From the NCBI GenBank assembly GCA_903959905.1, contig CAJBYO010000033.1, forward strand, positions 1-64,000: 64,000 bases of DNA. Direction: 5' to 3'. The notes below the pieces were generated by a model. That model saw only the letters and a list, made by a program, of their open reading frames with translations. It made no database searches and was not told the DNA's origin. The DNA comes from an uncultured Bacteroidales bacterium (GTDB taxonomy: Bacteria > Bacteroidota > Bacteroidia > Bacteroidales > FEN-979). The translations under genes were made by a program, and so were the position numbers. Below, one piece after another: positions 1 to 9,400 of this stretch; position 1 is the stretch's first letter, and the number at the start of each line of letters is the position of its first letter.

Positions 1-3000
1 GGCTACCATCACGCTCGTGCCACTCAGGGTGATCCCGGAATTGCTCGATGACACAAAGGTGGTTGTCACCTTGGATGGAACAACAGCTGCGCCGTTCAAC
101 AGGTCATTGGTAAGTACATTCGCTACTGAAGTGCCTCCGGTGTATCCGTTGGTTGAAGTACCGTAATCAATGTTGGCAAGGATTGGAGCTGCAGTTACAG
201 GAACTTTTACCAGCGCTGTATCACAGTTGGTCGGATGTGCAATTTCACAAATCCGGTAGATAAGGATATAATTCCCTGCCGGGGTGCCCGGGGCGACAAC
301 CACGTTGGTGCCGCTTAAGGTTACACCTGCATTGGTGGAGCTGACAAAGGTGGTGGTTACCTCTGATGCAACTACAGGAGCACAGTTCAGTTCATCATTT
401 GAAAGAACATTGGTAAAGGCGGTCCCACCAGCAAATCCATTAACGGGCGGTGCCTGGTCATAATTTGCAAAAATTGGGCCGGTAACGCTAACATTAAGAC
501 TGCAGTTTGATGAACAGGAATAGCCATTGGTAGTACTCAGACTGATTGTATATGCTTGATTGCAGTTTGAACCTGCCACTATATTAATAGTCTGTCCGGT
601 ACTTGAACCACTCAGAACACCGTTTCCGGTGACCGTCCATGAGTAACTGCTCATCCCTGCAGGAGCCGAATAACTGTTTGTGGAGTTGGTATAAACCGCA
701 TCACTGCCCGAAATACTGCATGACGGTTTCGGATTCACCGTTACGGAATAGCTAAACTGAGCGCCCGTACAACCATTTGCTGATGGGGTAATCAGGTAGA
801 TCACATTCACCGGGGATGCAGTTGTATTGATCAGGGTCTCGGTAATCGGATCGCTTGTCTGGTTGGATACAGCCGCATTGCTGATGCCGGTAACTAATGC
901 GCGTGACCAGGTATAAGTAGTGCCGGCCACAACACTGGTGATATTATAATTCTGTGCCACACCACTGCAAATCGTTCCACTGGCAGAACTGCTCACTGAT
1001 GGTCTTGGATTGACGGTTACAGTGTAGGAAAACTGGTTGCCTGAACATCCATTCGCTGAAGGGGTGATCAGGTAACCCACGTTCACTGGAGCAGATGTTG
1101 TATTGACAAGGCTCTCAGTGATAGGATTGCCTGTCTGGTTGCTAACGGCAGCATTGCTGATGCCTGTCACCAGCGCACGTGACCAGTTGTAGGTGCTTCC
1201 AGTCACTGTACTGGTAATTGTATAATTCTGAGCTGATTCGCTACAGATTGTGCCTGACGCTGAACTTGAAATAACTGGTTTTGGATTGACGGTAACTGTA
1301 TAGGTAAATTGTGAACCATTACAACCATTCGCCGAAGGAGTGATCAGGTATGCCACATTCACAGCGGCATTCGTGGTATTGGTAAGCGTTTCCGTGATCG
1401 GATCACTTGTTTGGTTGGTTACGGCCAAATTGCTTATGCCGGTAACTAAAGCGCGTGACCAGGTGTATGTTGTGCCGGGTACAGCACTGGTGATATTATA
1501 ATTCTGAGCCACTCCGCTACATATCGTACCGGTGGCAGAACTGCTGACGGATGGTTTCGGATTTACGGTTACAGTATAGGTGAATTGGGTACCTGAACAA
1601 CCATTCGCTGACGGTGTTATCAGGTATACCACGTTCACAGGGGCTGATGTGGTATTAACCAGGCTCTCAGTGATCGGGTTGCCTGTCTGATTTGTTACTG
1701 CAGCATTGCTGATTCCACTTACCAATGCCCGTGACCAGTTGTAAGTACTTCCTGTTACCGAGCTGGTGATGGTATAATTCTGCGCCATTTCACTGCAAAT
1801 GGTTCCCGCGGAGGCACTGGATATAACTGGCTTTGGAGTAACGGAGACGGTATAGGTGAACTGGGCGCCTGTGCATCCATTCGCAGAAGGGGTGATCAGG
1901 TAGATAACGTTCACCGGTGATGCCGTTGTATTGATCAGGGTCTCGGTAATCGGATCGCTGGTCTGGTTGGATACAGCGGCATTGCTGATGCCTGCTACCG
2001 ATGCACGTGACCAGGTGTAGGTAGTGCCGGACACACCACTTGTGATATCATAATTCTGTGACACACCGCTGCAGATGGCACCTGTTGCGGCACTGGTTAC
2101 AGATGGTTTTGGAATAACGGTTACAGTATAAGCGAACTGGGCGCCTGTACACCCATTCGCCGCAGGGGTGATGAGATAGACCACATTCACGGCAGAATTC
2201 GTAGTATTGGTCAGTGTCTCGGTGATCGGATCACTTGTCTGGTTGGATACAGCAGTATTGCTGATGCCATTCACCAGGGCGCGCGACCAGTTGTAGGCAG
2301 TGCCGGATACAGCACTGGTGATATTATAATTCTGAGCCACACCGCTGCATATCGTGCCGGTGGCAGAACTGCTGACGGATGGTTTTGGATTGACGGTTAC
2401 AGTATAAGTGAATTGGTTACCTGAACAACCGTTTGCTGACGGGGTGATCAGGTAAACCACGTTAACAGGGGCTGTTGTTGTATTGACCAGGCTCTCGGTG
2501 ATAGGGTTACTTGTCTGGTTTGTTACTGCAGCATTGCTGATACCACTTACCAATGCCCGTGACCAGTTGAAAGTACTTCCTGTTACCGAGCTGGTGATGG
2601 TATAATTCTGGGCTGTTTCACTGCAAATAGTGCCGGTAGCCGCACTGGTAACCGCTGGTTTCGGATTGACGGTAACCGTATAGGTAAACTGGGCACCTGT
2701 GCACCCATTCGCTGCCGGGGTGATGAGGTAGATCACATTTACGGGAGCGTTCGTAGTATTGGTCAGTGTCTCGGTAATCGGATTGCTTGTCTGGTTGGAT
2801 ACAGCGGCATTGCTGATTCCATTCACCTGTGCACGTGACCATGTATAAGAAGTGCCACCAACGGAACTAGTGATGTCATAGTTCTGTGCCACACCACTGC
2901 AAACCGTACCTGCCGATGCGCTGCTGACCGCAGGTTTTTCGTAGGTTGTAGCACTTCCCTGCGCCGAAACCTGTGTATTATTGGGATCCTTGGCTGTTAC

Positions 3001-4344
3001 AGTAGCCGTATTAATGATGTTCCCTGTAGTCAGATCGGCCTGCTTAACCGTATATCCGGCACTGTATACCCATGTTTCGCCAACCTCCAAAGTGCCAATA
3101 ATTCCTCCATCGCCCGAAATTTTGGTTGGTCCGGTGATAGCTTTGCTGTCTGAAACGGTCACAGTATTCAGGTTAACGTTACCGTTGTTTGTGACTGAAA
3201 TGGTATAATTTATTGCTTCATTTAATGCTGAATAACAGGTTGGAGAGCATGTTTTAGTAAGCGATATACCAGGCAGATAGGCATCAGAAGCCATTGCAAT
3301 GCAGTGGATTATGTAAGTATCCTGTGTTGATCCATAGCGGAACGTCGTGGAGGTTTGATTATTGGTGATAATGGAATTCCCTGTATTCGGGATATAGAAC
3401 ATGCTGATATCTATACCCGTGTTGTTAACTAAATTTGGATTCCTGGCATTTCCACCTGTATAAACGGAACTGTTGAAAAAATTGGTAGCGCTGTTCCCAC
3501 CATGGTTTAGAGCAACCCAATTGTTACTCTGGTCTTTTATTTTAAAATAATCGCCGGAAATACTTACATCGCCCTCACCTGCCATCATACCTAACTTCAT
3601 TTTGACATTCCCTGATTGGACAGTTTTAAATCCACTTACTGGCAAATCATAAGATGCCGAGATGTTTCCTGCCACGTAAGCATAACCGTCAAAAATGGTG
3701 ATATCCCTCAAATTCATGGCCGGGTTTGAATAAACTACGACCATACCCCAACCTCCATAATAACCTGTTGATCCACCGTTACCTGTTTTACAGGCTACAT
3801 TGGCAACCCAATATTCACCAGCGCCGTTTGACTGCACATAAGATGTAACATCAACATACGCCGCATACATATCGTTGTCCCCGGGAAACCTGATGCCACT
3901 GGCGGTCTTACTCACGTATGTTCCTCCGGTCTTCTTAATTTTTACAGCCTTTAAGGTTGCCTCGGCAATTGTACCATCTGTACGGCCAGTCCAGTATAAT
4001 CCCGCAAAAAGAACTGTAGAATTGGCGGGAACCGCACCATTCTCAGTAGAATAGGTCAATGTCGCCGCGGATGAGTTGGTGGTGGAATTGTCCCCATCCA
4101 GGTCAACCACCTTCATGTCATTATTGCTGTTGGTGCCGTCAGTGGTATAGTCCACCATGGTAAGATTGGTATTGCCAATCATCTGAAAATCACCTTTAAT
4201 ACTTGGATTATAATAAGTTACCCGGGGGGTGAAATTTACTTGCACCTGCCCAAATCCCATTATTACACTGACTGTTACAAAGATGAAAGCCAGGATCAAC
4301 TTTCCAAGGATGGTATTTTGGGAATTACAATATATATTTTTCAT
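1..4344 (-). CDS. Giant PKD-like repeat surface protein (3' end outside window)
   Basis: Open from an ATG at 4344 to the left edge, giving 1448 residues with no stop. Residues 1 to about 32 form a signal peptide (hydrophobic stretch GKLILAFIFVTVSVIMGFGQ). Residues 33 to about 380 are an adhesin-like N-terminal region without a family I can name. Next comes a DUF11-type repeat (LTKTCSPTCYSALNEAINYT and NNGNVNLNTVTVSD). From residue 470 there are eight PKD-like repeats of 92 residues, each with CSG or CSE, AQNY, TWSRA or NWSRA, NQTS, PITE and YLITPSANGC. A diverged ninth follows, then two copies of another module (VLSNDELNC, VLTNDLLNG). The family suggests a cell-surface or secreted adhesin. 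The C-terminus, where a sorting domain would sit, is not visible. The exported-protein gene at 4371-4955 is 26 bp upstream and probably cotranscribed. Confidence 0.85.
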   Translation of the reverse strand, partial: MKNIYCNSQNTILGKLILAFIFVTVSVIMGFGQVQVNFTPRVTYYNPSIKGDFQMIGNTNLTMVDYTTDGTNSNNDMKVVDLDGDNSTTNSSAATLTYSTENGAVPANSTVLFAGLYWTGRTDGTIAEATLKAVKIKKTGGTYVSKTASGIRFPGDNDMYAAYVDVTSYVQSNGAGEYWVANVACKTGNGGSTGYYGGWGMVVVYSNPAMNLRDITIFDGYAYVAGNISASYDLPVSGFKTVQSGNVKMKLGMMAGEGDVSISGDYFKIKDQSNNWVALNHGGNSATNFFNSSVYTGGNARNPNLVNNTGIDISMFYIPNTGNSIITNNQTSTTFRYGSTQDTYIIHCIAMASDAYLPGISLTKTCSPTCYSALNEAINYTISVTNNGNVNLNTVTVSDSKAITGPTKISGDGGIIGTLEVGETWVYSAGYTVKQADLTTGNIINTATVTAKDPNNTQVSAQGSATTYEKPAVSSASAGTVCSGVAQNYDITSSVGGTSYTWSRAQVNGISNAAVSNQTSNPITETLTNTTNAPVNVIYLITPAANGCTGAQFTYTVTVNPKPAVTSAATGTICSETAQNYTITSSVTGSTFNWSRALVSGISNAAVTNQTSNPITESLVNTTTAPVNVVYLITPSANGCSGNQFTYTVTVNPKPSVSSSATGTICSGVAQNYNITSAVSGTAYNWSRALVNGISNTAVSNQTSDPITETLTNTTNSAVNVVYLITPAANGCTGAQFAYTVTVIPKPSVTSAATGAICSGVSQNYDITSGVSGTTYTWSRASVAGISNAAVSNQTSDPITETLINTTASPVNVIYLITPSANGCTGAQFTYTVSVTPKPVISSASAGTICSEMAQNYTITSSVTGSTYNWSRALVSGISNAAVTNQTGNPITESLVNTTSAPVNVVYLITPSANGCSGTQFTYTVTVNPKPSVSSSATGTICSGVAQNYNITSAVPGTTYTWSRALVTGISNLAVTNQTSDPITETLTNTTNAAVNVAYLITPSANGCNGSQFTYTVTVNPKPVISSSASGTICSESAQNYTITSTVTGSTYNWSRALVTGISNAAVSNQTGNPITESLVNTTSAPVNVGYLITPSANGCSGNQFSYTVTVNPRPSVSSSASGTICSGVAQNYNITSVVAGTTYTWSRALVTGISNAAVSNQTSDPITETLINTTASPVNVIYLITPSANGCTGAQFSYSVTVNPKPSCSISGSDAVYTNSTNSYSAPAGMSSYSWTVTGNGVLSGSSTGQTINIVAGSNCNQAYTISLSTTNGYSCSSNCSLNVSVTGPIFANYDQAPPVNGFAGGTAFTNVLSNDELNCAPVVASEVTTTFVSSTNAGVTLSGTNVVVAPGTPAGNYILIYRICEIAHPTNCDTALVKVPVTAAPILANIDYGTSTNGYTGGTSVANVLTNDLLNGAAVVPSKVTTTFVSSSNSGITLSGTSVMVA
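730..2937 (-). repeat. Eight 276-bp tandem PKD-like coding repeats
   Basis: Eight in-frame repeats span 2208 bp, exactly 276 bp (92 codons) each on average. Two sequence classes are visible. Class A begins CSGVAQNY or CSGVSQNY. Class B begins CSE followed by TAQNY, MAQNY or SAQNY, and continues TITSxVTGS and NWSRA. In N- to C-terminal order the classes run A-B-A-A-B-A-B-A, so part of the array looks built by duplicating A-B pairs. Confidence 0.85.
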
Positions 4345-4370
4345 CGCAATCAATATTTTTAAACTAAAAA

Positions 4371-4955
4371 CTAGTTTGGTAAGGAAATAAGATAAAATTC
4401 AGTAACCGCCGGGGTGCTGCCAGTCAACAATCCCTGCAGTTCTTCCGGACTAAATGGATAGGTGCATAAAAGCTGAACATATTTAAGATGCAAAAAGCCG
4501 GGAAGATTTGTCATATCTAGCTTAAACTTGATATCAGCCGGGTTGTTCAGTTTAATGGTGATCAACTCAACATGATTAAAAACAGGATCTGCCGAGCTCA
4601 ACATACTTAATGATTTTGCGTCTGTCTGCAAACAAACAGGCGCTTTCTCGCCATAAACCTGTCTCTCCATCGTATTCAGATAGATTTTTGGCTGAGTGTG
4701 AAAAATCAAACTGTCGAGATGACTTGCCTCTTTCGAGACACTCTGATTTTTCGTAGTTCTCATTTTTGTCATCATAGTTCCATACTCCTGCAACTTCTGG
4801 GATGAAGCATTCATGGCCATAAGAAAAACAAAGATGACTAAACAAACGTGTTGTAAAATCCTGCTCGCTGAATGCACTCCGATGAGTTCGGAAGGAAGCA
4901 ATCTCTCAGGACTGGTAATCGTTACGGTTGTCTTCATGAAATTGATTTTTAACAT
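4371..4955 (-). CDS. Small exported protein of unknown function
   Basis: 194 residues. I do not recognise a family. A hydrophobic stretch at about residues 36-50 (VCLVIFVFLMAMNASS) preceded by a basic, polar N-terminus looks like a long signal peptide, so the product is probably periplasmic or surface-exposed. The C-terminal half (residues about 100-194) alternates hydrophobic and polar residues and ends in FYLISLPN, which suggests a beta-rich domain. A second ATG at 4937 (MKTTVTITSP) is an equally good start. The gene is 26 bp upstream of the giant PKD-like gene on the same strand, so the two may be expressed and act together. It has no T9SS sorting domain or lipobox. Confidence 0.6.
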   Translation of the reverse strand: MLKINFMKTTVTITSPERLLPSELIGVHSASRILQHVCLVIFVFLMAMNASSQKLQEYGTMMTKMRTTKNQSVSKEASHLDSLIFHTQPKIYLNTMERQVYGEKAPVCLQTDAKSLSMLSSADPVFNHVELITIKLNNPADIKFKLDMTNLPGFLHLKYVQLLCTYPFSPEELQGLLTGSTPAVTEFYLISLPN

Positions 4956-5169
4956 TAATACTTTACTGTAAAACGTGTTGAGAATATCATAGAATTAATA
5001 CTGCTGAATTTAGTATCAGAATGGCTGGCGAATTATTCATGTTTAACTAAAAAAATCAGAAAATAAGCTAATGCTGCCCGACAGCTGGCGGAATTGCTGC
5101 ACGCCATTGATAAATGCTTACTGTCTGTTTTTGTGTTTATTACCATTTTTTTATTTGTTTTCTTATTCC

Positions 5170-5560
5170 GGATTTCCATATCTTTTTTTTACGGACACCC
5201 CCCATTGCGCAACCTCAATTGTTGAATTAATTTTACATCATCAATTTTACATTACACTTTGAAAAGAAGTGGCCATGTGAAATATGACGAAGTGTATACT
5301 GTATGGATGATTCATCTGTACTGCTTGGTGTTTTATTTATATCGGCATTTTAAATAGAACGATTTACTATCAAAACTTGTGCCAATTTTATTATTTAACT
5401 GATTTCGTGTTGGTTAGCTGTCAATTTATTGATGGCTATTTTTTTTTAATGCCCAATTTCGGACACAAAAACAATTAATTCACTGATTATATTCAACTTA
5501 ACGCCAGTGTCCATTATCGGACATTGGTTTAACCCGGACATCTGTCAAGGCGATAGATCC
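5170..5560. repeat. Upstream element A, collinear with 23920-24310
   Basis: Landmarks recur at nearly constant offset between this copy and the copy near 23.9 kb: GGATTTCC/GGTTTTCC (5170 and 23920), TGTGAAAT/TGTAAAAT (5276 and 24027), TTGTGCCAA (5377 and 24129), CGGACAC (5460 and 24212) and GTGTCC (5507 and 24259). The offset is 18,750 to 18,752 bp throughout. The most conserved part is the first 114 bp, which also holds ATTGC, AATTTTAC and TTTTACATT blocks. It lies about 215 bp upstream of the exported-protein gene at 4371-4955. Its function is unknown. Confidence 0.7.
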
Positions 5561-5674
5561 CCTGGAAATTTGAAAGTCAAATAAATCCCCTGGCTTCATA
5601 AACACAGGCAAATTCAGTTTTTCTTCAAAGATTCTTACAGGTCTGTTACACGCCATAATTTTTACTTTATCCAT
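5498..5674 (-). CDS. Possible 58-residue protein, unknown function
   Basis: An uninterrupted frame opens at ATG 5674 (start MDKVKIMACNRPVRIFEEKL) and ends at TAA 5498 (end DVRVKPMSDNGHWR). The composition looks like a folded soluble protein with mixed charged and hydrophobic residues and a proline-glycine turn (FMKPGDLFDF). There is no signal peptide and I recognise no family. Its last codons fall inside duplicated element A. The corresponding stretch near 24258-24300 still encodes a related tail (MPEIGHIM then stop) but is frameshifted and has an in-frame stop upstream, so that copy is decayed. It could instead be a chance frame. Confidence is moderate because no start signal stands out. Confidence 0.4.
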   Translation of the reverse strand: MDKVKIMACNRPVRIFEEKLNLPVFMKPGDLFDFQISRGSIALTDVRVKPMSDNGHWR

Positions 5675-5718
5675 TGGTTATGAATACAATACAGTAATTT
5701 ATCGGCTGATTATATAGT

Positions 5719-5833
5719 GGATTTCCTTAATTCCAATTTACGGACATCCACTATTGCATGAAAAAACATATCAGTATAATTTTACCGAACTATTTTTACA
5801 TTGCTTTGTTGGAAAAGCTTCGTGGTGTAAAAT
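5719..5833. repeat. Third copy (B) of the 115-bp upstream core
   Basis: From GGATTTCC (5719) to TGTAAAAT (5826-5833) this copy carries the same ordered blocks as A and C: TTACGGACA, ATTGC, AATTTTAC, TTTTACATT, CTTTG and the terminal TGTAAAAT. Lengths are 114 (A), 115 (B) and 115 bp (C). The orientation is the same as the other two. I did not find the rest of the 390-bp block beside it. Confidence 0.6.
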
Positions 5834-5844
5834 TGGACATTCTT

Positions 5845-5877
5845 ACTTCAGTATGAACTGCCGGTTCATACTGAAGT
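5845..5877. repeat. Perfect 14-bp inverted repeat
   Basis: Arms 5845-5858 and 5864-5877 are exact reverse complements around a 5-base loop TGCCG. A run GTTTTATTT follows on the plus strand about 8 bases later. It could be an operator for a dimeric regulator or a stem in an RNA. The nearest genes are more than 170 bp away, so neither is favoured. Confidence 0.5.
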
Positions 5878-6204
5878 GAGGAGTTTTATTTAATGCCAGA
5901 TTTCTCTGAGCTAACTCTTTTTGACAAGAGGCGGCAAAATTATAATATTTTCTGATACAAATCAAGGAAATTATATTTTTTTGGTATTTCCATAACAGCA
6001 TTTCACTCTATAACGATATTCCACTCACCACCAGACTATTTAGTCCTTGACAATGCTTGAGGGAATGGTTGGTTATTGATATGGTTTTGTCCTGATTCAA
6101 TACTTAAGGTCTCATCCGGGGCCCGGACACAACAACCCTGAATTTGCCAGTTCAGGACACGTCATTCTCTCCTTCATTTGCAGGTATTGTCAAAAACACT
6201 GATG

Positions 6205-6240
6205 TTGATGGCGTGATTTGTTCACGCCATCAATTTTTTT
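6205..6240 (+). terminator. Intrinsic terminator with no recognised upstream gene
   Basis: A perfect 12-bp stem (6205-6216 with 6222-6233, loop TTTGT) is followed directly by seven T residues. The orientation fits plus-strand transcription, yet no plus-strand gene is recognised between 4956 and 6205. It therefore implies a missed small gene, an RNA, or a remnant of a lost gene. Confidence 0.7.
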
Positions 6241-6422
6241 AACACCCTGATCCTGTTCCGCATATCAATCCATCCATGTAGGAACATAGCGGTTTTACAG
6301 AAAAGAAATTTATTGATGTCCGGTATTGTAGCCCCCTCCTTATTCCTGTAATTTTCATCTTCAGTATTCAGAGTCAACATTATATGAACCATCGACTTTT
6401 TCACATACGCCAACAGGAGAAC

Positions 6423-9400
6423 ATGAAGAGTTCAGTCTTTATGCGACCACTGCCAAACAGTGTGAAACACAATAGTCAATATTCCACCTTCCCCTCCTCT
6501 CTGAATAATCAGGGATCACACCTTGAACGATGCTTTGTCGTTGCCATATTAATTTTCCTGCAGGTTTCTTTTGGGTTAAACAGTGTACATGCAGTAAGTG
6601 CCGGCCCTGATCCCGTCACCTATACTCAACCGGACGGATCAAAACTGACCATTATACTAAAAGGAGATGAATTCATTCATTGGGCCGTTACCACAGACGG
6701 CTATACTGTCATGACTAATTCAAGGGGTATCTATGAATATGCGGCCAGGAACGGTTCGGGAACACTTGTATTTTCCGGCATTAAGGCCCATGATCCTTTA
6801 AATCGCACTGCCAGTGAGAATTCCTGGCTTGCTAAAACCGGGAAAGGCCTCACCTTCAGCAGTGATCAGCTTATGAACATCAAGGCCCAACTCGACAGCG
6901 TCAAGGCACCGCACACACCCCTCATGGGTGGTTTCCCTTCAGGCGGCGCCAGAAAGCTTCTTATGATCCTTGCCAACTTCAGCAATACCACCACTACGTA
7001 TGCACAGGGAAACTTTAACAATTACATGAACCAGGCAAATTACAACAGCACCGGCAGTTTCAGAGATTATTTTCTTGAGGTTTCTTACGGGCAGCTGACT
7101 GTAAATACCACGGTAACTATTTGGATTACTTTACCTAACACCCATGATTATTACGGACCATCCGCCAAATGGGGAGAATTTGCCTACCAGGCAATCTTAG
7201 TAGCAAACAACCAAACGGGTGTGAATTTCTCAGAATATGACAATAACCAGGATGGCATCGTAGATGGTGTAGCAATCCTGCACCAGGGACAAGGACAGGA
7301 AGAAACAGGCAATGTTACCGACATATGGTCTCACAGCTGGAACCTTTCCTCTGCGGGATATACGCCGGCTCAGCGGACATTTGACGGCGTACTCGTTGAT
7401 TCCTATACCTCCATTCCGGAAAAAAACGCCACCGGTATCGGCACGATCGGTGTCATGTGCCATGAATTCGGCCATAACCTCGGATCACCTGATTTTTATG
7501 ACACTGATAATACAGCAAACGGATCCTATTCCGGAACAGGCAAATGGGACCTGATGGCCAACGGATCATGGAATGGGGTTTCCGGCAACAGGCCCGCCCA
7601 TCCAAATCCCTGGGTAAAAACATTTATGAATTGGATAAATCCGGTCACATACAGTACCGCACAGAATGTTACGTTAAGGAACGCACAGGTTTTTCCCGAT
7701 GTGATAAGGTACAACACATCTACCCCCGATGAATATTTTCTTTGTGAAAACCGTCAGCAAACAGGGTTCGATGCAGGCATCCCGGGCCACGGACTTATGA
7801 TCTACCATGTAGACGGATCCTATATTTCCACACATACCATCACCAATAATATAAATGCAGGATCCCACCAGGGATTATATCCTGTTTGCGCAAATGCCAC
7901 GGGCAATCCAACGGGTTCTTACGGCACGATCAACAGCACCGGATGCTCCTTCCCGGGGTCTGGTTTAAAGACATCCTTTACAGATGCAACAACACCTCAT
8001 TCACATTCATGGGCCGGAGCGAACACAAATTATCCCATAACAAACATAGTAGAATGCACATCAACCCAGGTTGTGACCTTCTGTTTTGTAAGCTGTTTTA
8101 CACCGGATGACCCAACCAATTTCACAGCTGTTCCTTCCAGCCTTAGCCAGATCAACCTCAGTTGGGGCACGAACGCAAGTAACAACCTGGTAATGATTGG
8201 GTACAGTTCCAGCCCTATTTTCGGAACCCCAGTGGCAGGAACAACGTATAATGAAGGCGACCAGATCCCAGGTGGTGGTACTGTCCTGTACCGTGGCACA
8301 AACTTAAACGTCAACCATCCAGGTTTAACTTCAAGTACTACCTATTACTATAAGGCATGGTCGGTCATGACCGGAACCACCTATTCCCCGGGAGTAAACA
8401 CCAATGCAACCACTCTTTGCGGCGTCGTTTCCACCTTCCCGTGGAATGAGGGTTTTGAGAATGGCGGCATGATCCCCGGCTGCTGGACCCAGCAATGGAT
8501 AAATAATTCGGCGCTTGACTGGCTTTTCGTCGGAGGCAATACCGCCAGCAATCCTGCAACCGCACATGGTGGCTCCTACAACGCCTGCCTGAAAGACAAA
8601 ACTGTTGCAGATCATAAGTCAAGGCTGATTACACCTGTACTAAACATGACCGGTGTGGCAAACCCAAAACTCACCTTCTGGCATACACAGCAGAGTTGGG
8701 GTGGTGACCAGGATATACTTACTGTATACTATAAAAACAGTCCGACCGGTTCCTGGATTTTGCTGGCCACATACAACTACAGTATTCCCGGCTGGCTCCA
8801 GGAAACCATCAGTCTACCAAACACGACTGCAACGTACAGCATTGCATTTGAAGGCAATGCAAAATTTGGTTACGGGATTTGTATTGATGACATCCAGGTT
8901 GCTGCTACGTGCACGGCATACGTCCCTGTGAGTGTTTCAATCGCCACTTCCATGAACCCTGTTTGTGCGGGCTCCCAGGTCACCGACACTGCTATTGCTT
9001 CTTACGGCGGCACATCACCCTCATTCCAGTGGAAAATCAACGGTACTCCCCAATCAGGTGCCACAAATGCCACCTTCAGCCATGCACCATCCAGTAATCA
9101 AGATATCACATGTACGGTAATTTCAAATGCAAGCTGTGTTACCGGAAATCCTGCAACTTCAAACACCTTGAATTTAATCACCAACGTCCCGCTGGAGGTT
9201 GGCTCCATCAGCGGAACCCAGACTATATGCACAGGATCGATTCCCGGGCTGCTTACCGGTTCAGCTCCGCTAAACGGTACAGGCCCCGTATACCAGTGGC
9301 AGGTATCACCGGATAACAATACGTTTTCCGATATTACAGGTGCCACCCAGCAGAACTATCAGCCGGTAGCTCTCACATCAACCCGGTATTACCGTCAACT

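Larger units (their letters stand above)
4956..6422. other. Long AT-rich intergenic region with duplicated elements
   Basis: About 1.5 kb between divergent surface-protein genes. It contains element A (5170-5560), core copy B (5719-5833), a possible 58-codon gene (5498-5674, minus), a perfect 14-bp inverted repeat (5845-5877) and a plus-strand terminator (6205-6240) that follows no recognised gene. Motifs CGGACA or TGTCCG occur near 5190, 5460, 5511-5524, 5535, 5740 and 6124. Other open frames here are low-complexity and unconvincing. Confidence 0.6.

Noticed and set aside
5071..5262. 63-codon plus-strand frame rich in Phe, Leu and Tyr
   Set aside because: It is a low-complexity product of T-rich DNA and overlaps conserved element A.
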